Positions 63,930-64,000 of a stretch of 64,000 nucleotides of DNA are shown one piece after another. The stretch comes from Capsaspora owczarzaki ATCC 30864 (Eukaryota > Opisthokonta > Filasterea). The notes under the pieces were generated by a model, which saw only the letters and a program-made list of their open reading frames with translations, was not told where the DNA came from and did no database searches. The number at the start of each line of letters is the position of its first letter. Within the stretch, counting starts at the first letter, position 1. The stretch spans positions 1,824,100 to 1,888,099 of the forward strand of contig NW_011887293.1 of assembly GCF_000151315.2 (NCBI RefSeq), read 5' to 3'. The position numbers and the translations under genes were made by a program.

Positions 63930-64000
63930 TCCAATCGGCCAGGTTGACTTTCAGGCCCTCCTCCCTCTTTTTCTTCAATTGTCTTGTTTGGTTTCATTCC

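Overview
The window is nuclear DNA of a compact, intron-rich eukaryote. Host genes sit about 3 kb apart and are split by short GT-AG introns, mostly 60-200 bp. Introns and gene borders are rich in poly-T/poly-A and microsatellites. The host gene set (NIPBL, KNL1, ASF1, UCHL5, DPYD, SCPx, a selenoprotein K whose UGA is kept, a claudin-like four-span protein) fits a unicellular relative of animals better than a fungus, because most fungi lack selenoproteins and DPYD. That placement is inference; no marker in the window settles it.

Positions 1-15,039 are a mobile block. The window opens with the last 20 bp of a terminal-inverted-repeat (TIR) element, followed by a perfect 262-bp copy (22-283) of the exon 1/intron 1 junction of the claudin-like gene at 23.3-24.6 kb. 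From about 0.9 to 12.3 kb lies a virus-like element resembling Polinton-like viruses (PLVs) or virophages. It carries a primase-SF3 helicase, a repetitive fibre-like protein, an HNH endonuclease, two or three small membrane proteins and several proteins I do not recognise. Its intergenic regions share a TTTTATTTC...TATA...ATG layout, and a 307-bp inverted repeat lies next to the helicase gene. I cannot recognise a capsid protein, packaging ATPase, protease or integrase. Next to it is a complete 2.7-kb TIR element (12,333-15,039) with 178-bp TIRs and one 638-aa protein of unknown family. Its right end abuts a host gene.

Positions 15,040-64,000 hold host genes in this order: an unidentified gene that starts at the transposon edge; a 1,068-aa Arg/Asp-rich protein; TMEM144 (-); the claudin-like gene; an MPV17-family gene; a zeta-crystallin-type oxidoreductase; KNL1/Spc105 (-); a ZRANB2-like splicing protein; UCHL5; uS19/RPS15 (-); ASF1; SCPx; a short-chain dehydrogenase (-); NIPBL/SCC2 with 31 exons; a Ras GTPase (-); SELENOK; and DPYD. 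Several pairs are head-to-head with short shared upstream regions. No tRNA, rRNA or CRISPR array was seen.

The points most worth following are the TIR element family with its unknown protein, the placing of PLV-like DNA between two ends of that family, the promoter-like code of the virus-like element, the UGA-selenocysteine end of SELENOK, and a stop codon built into a 5' splice site of SCPx.
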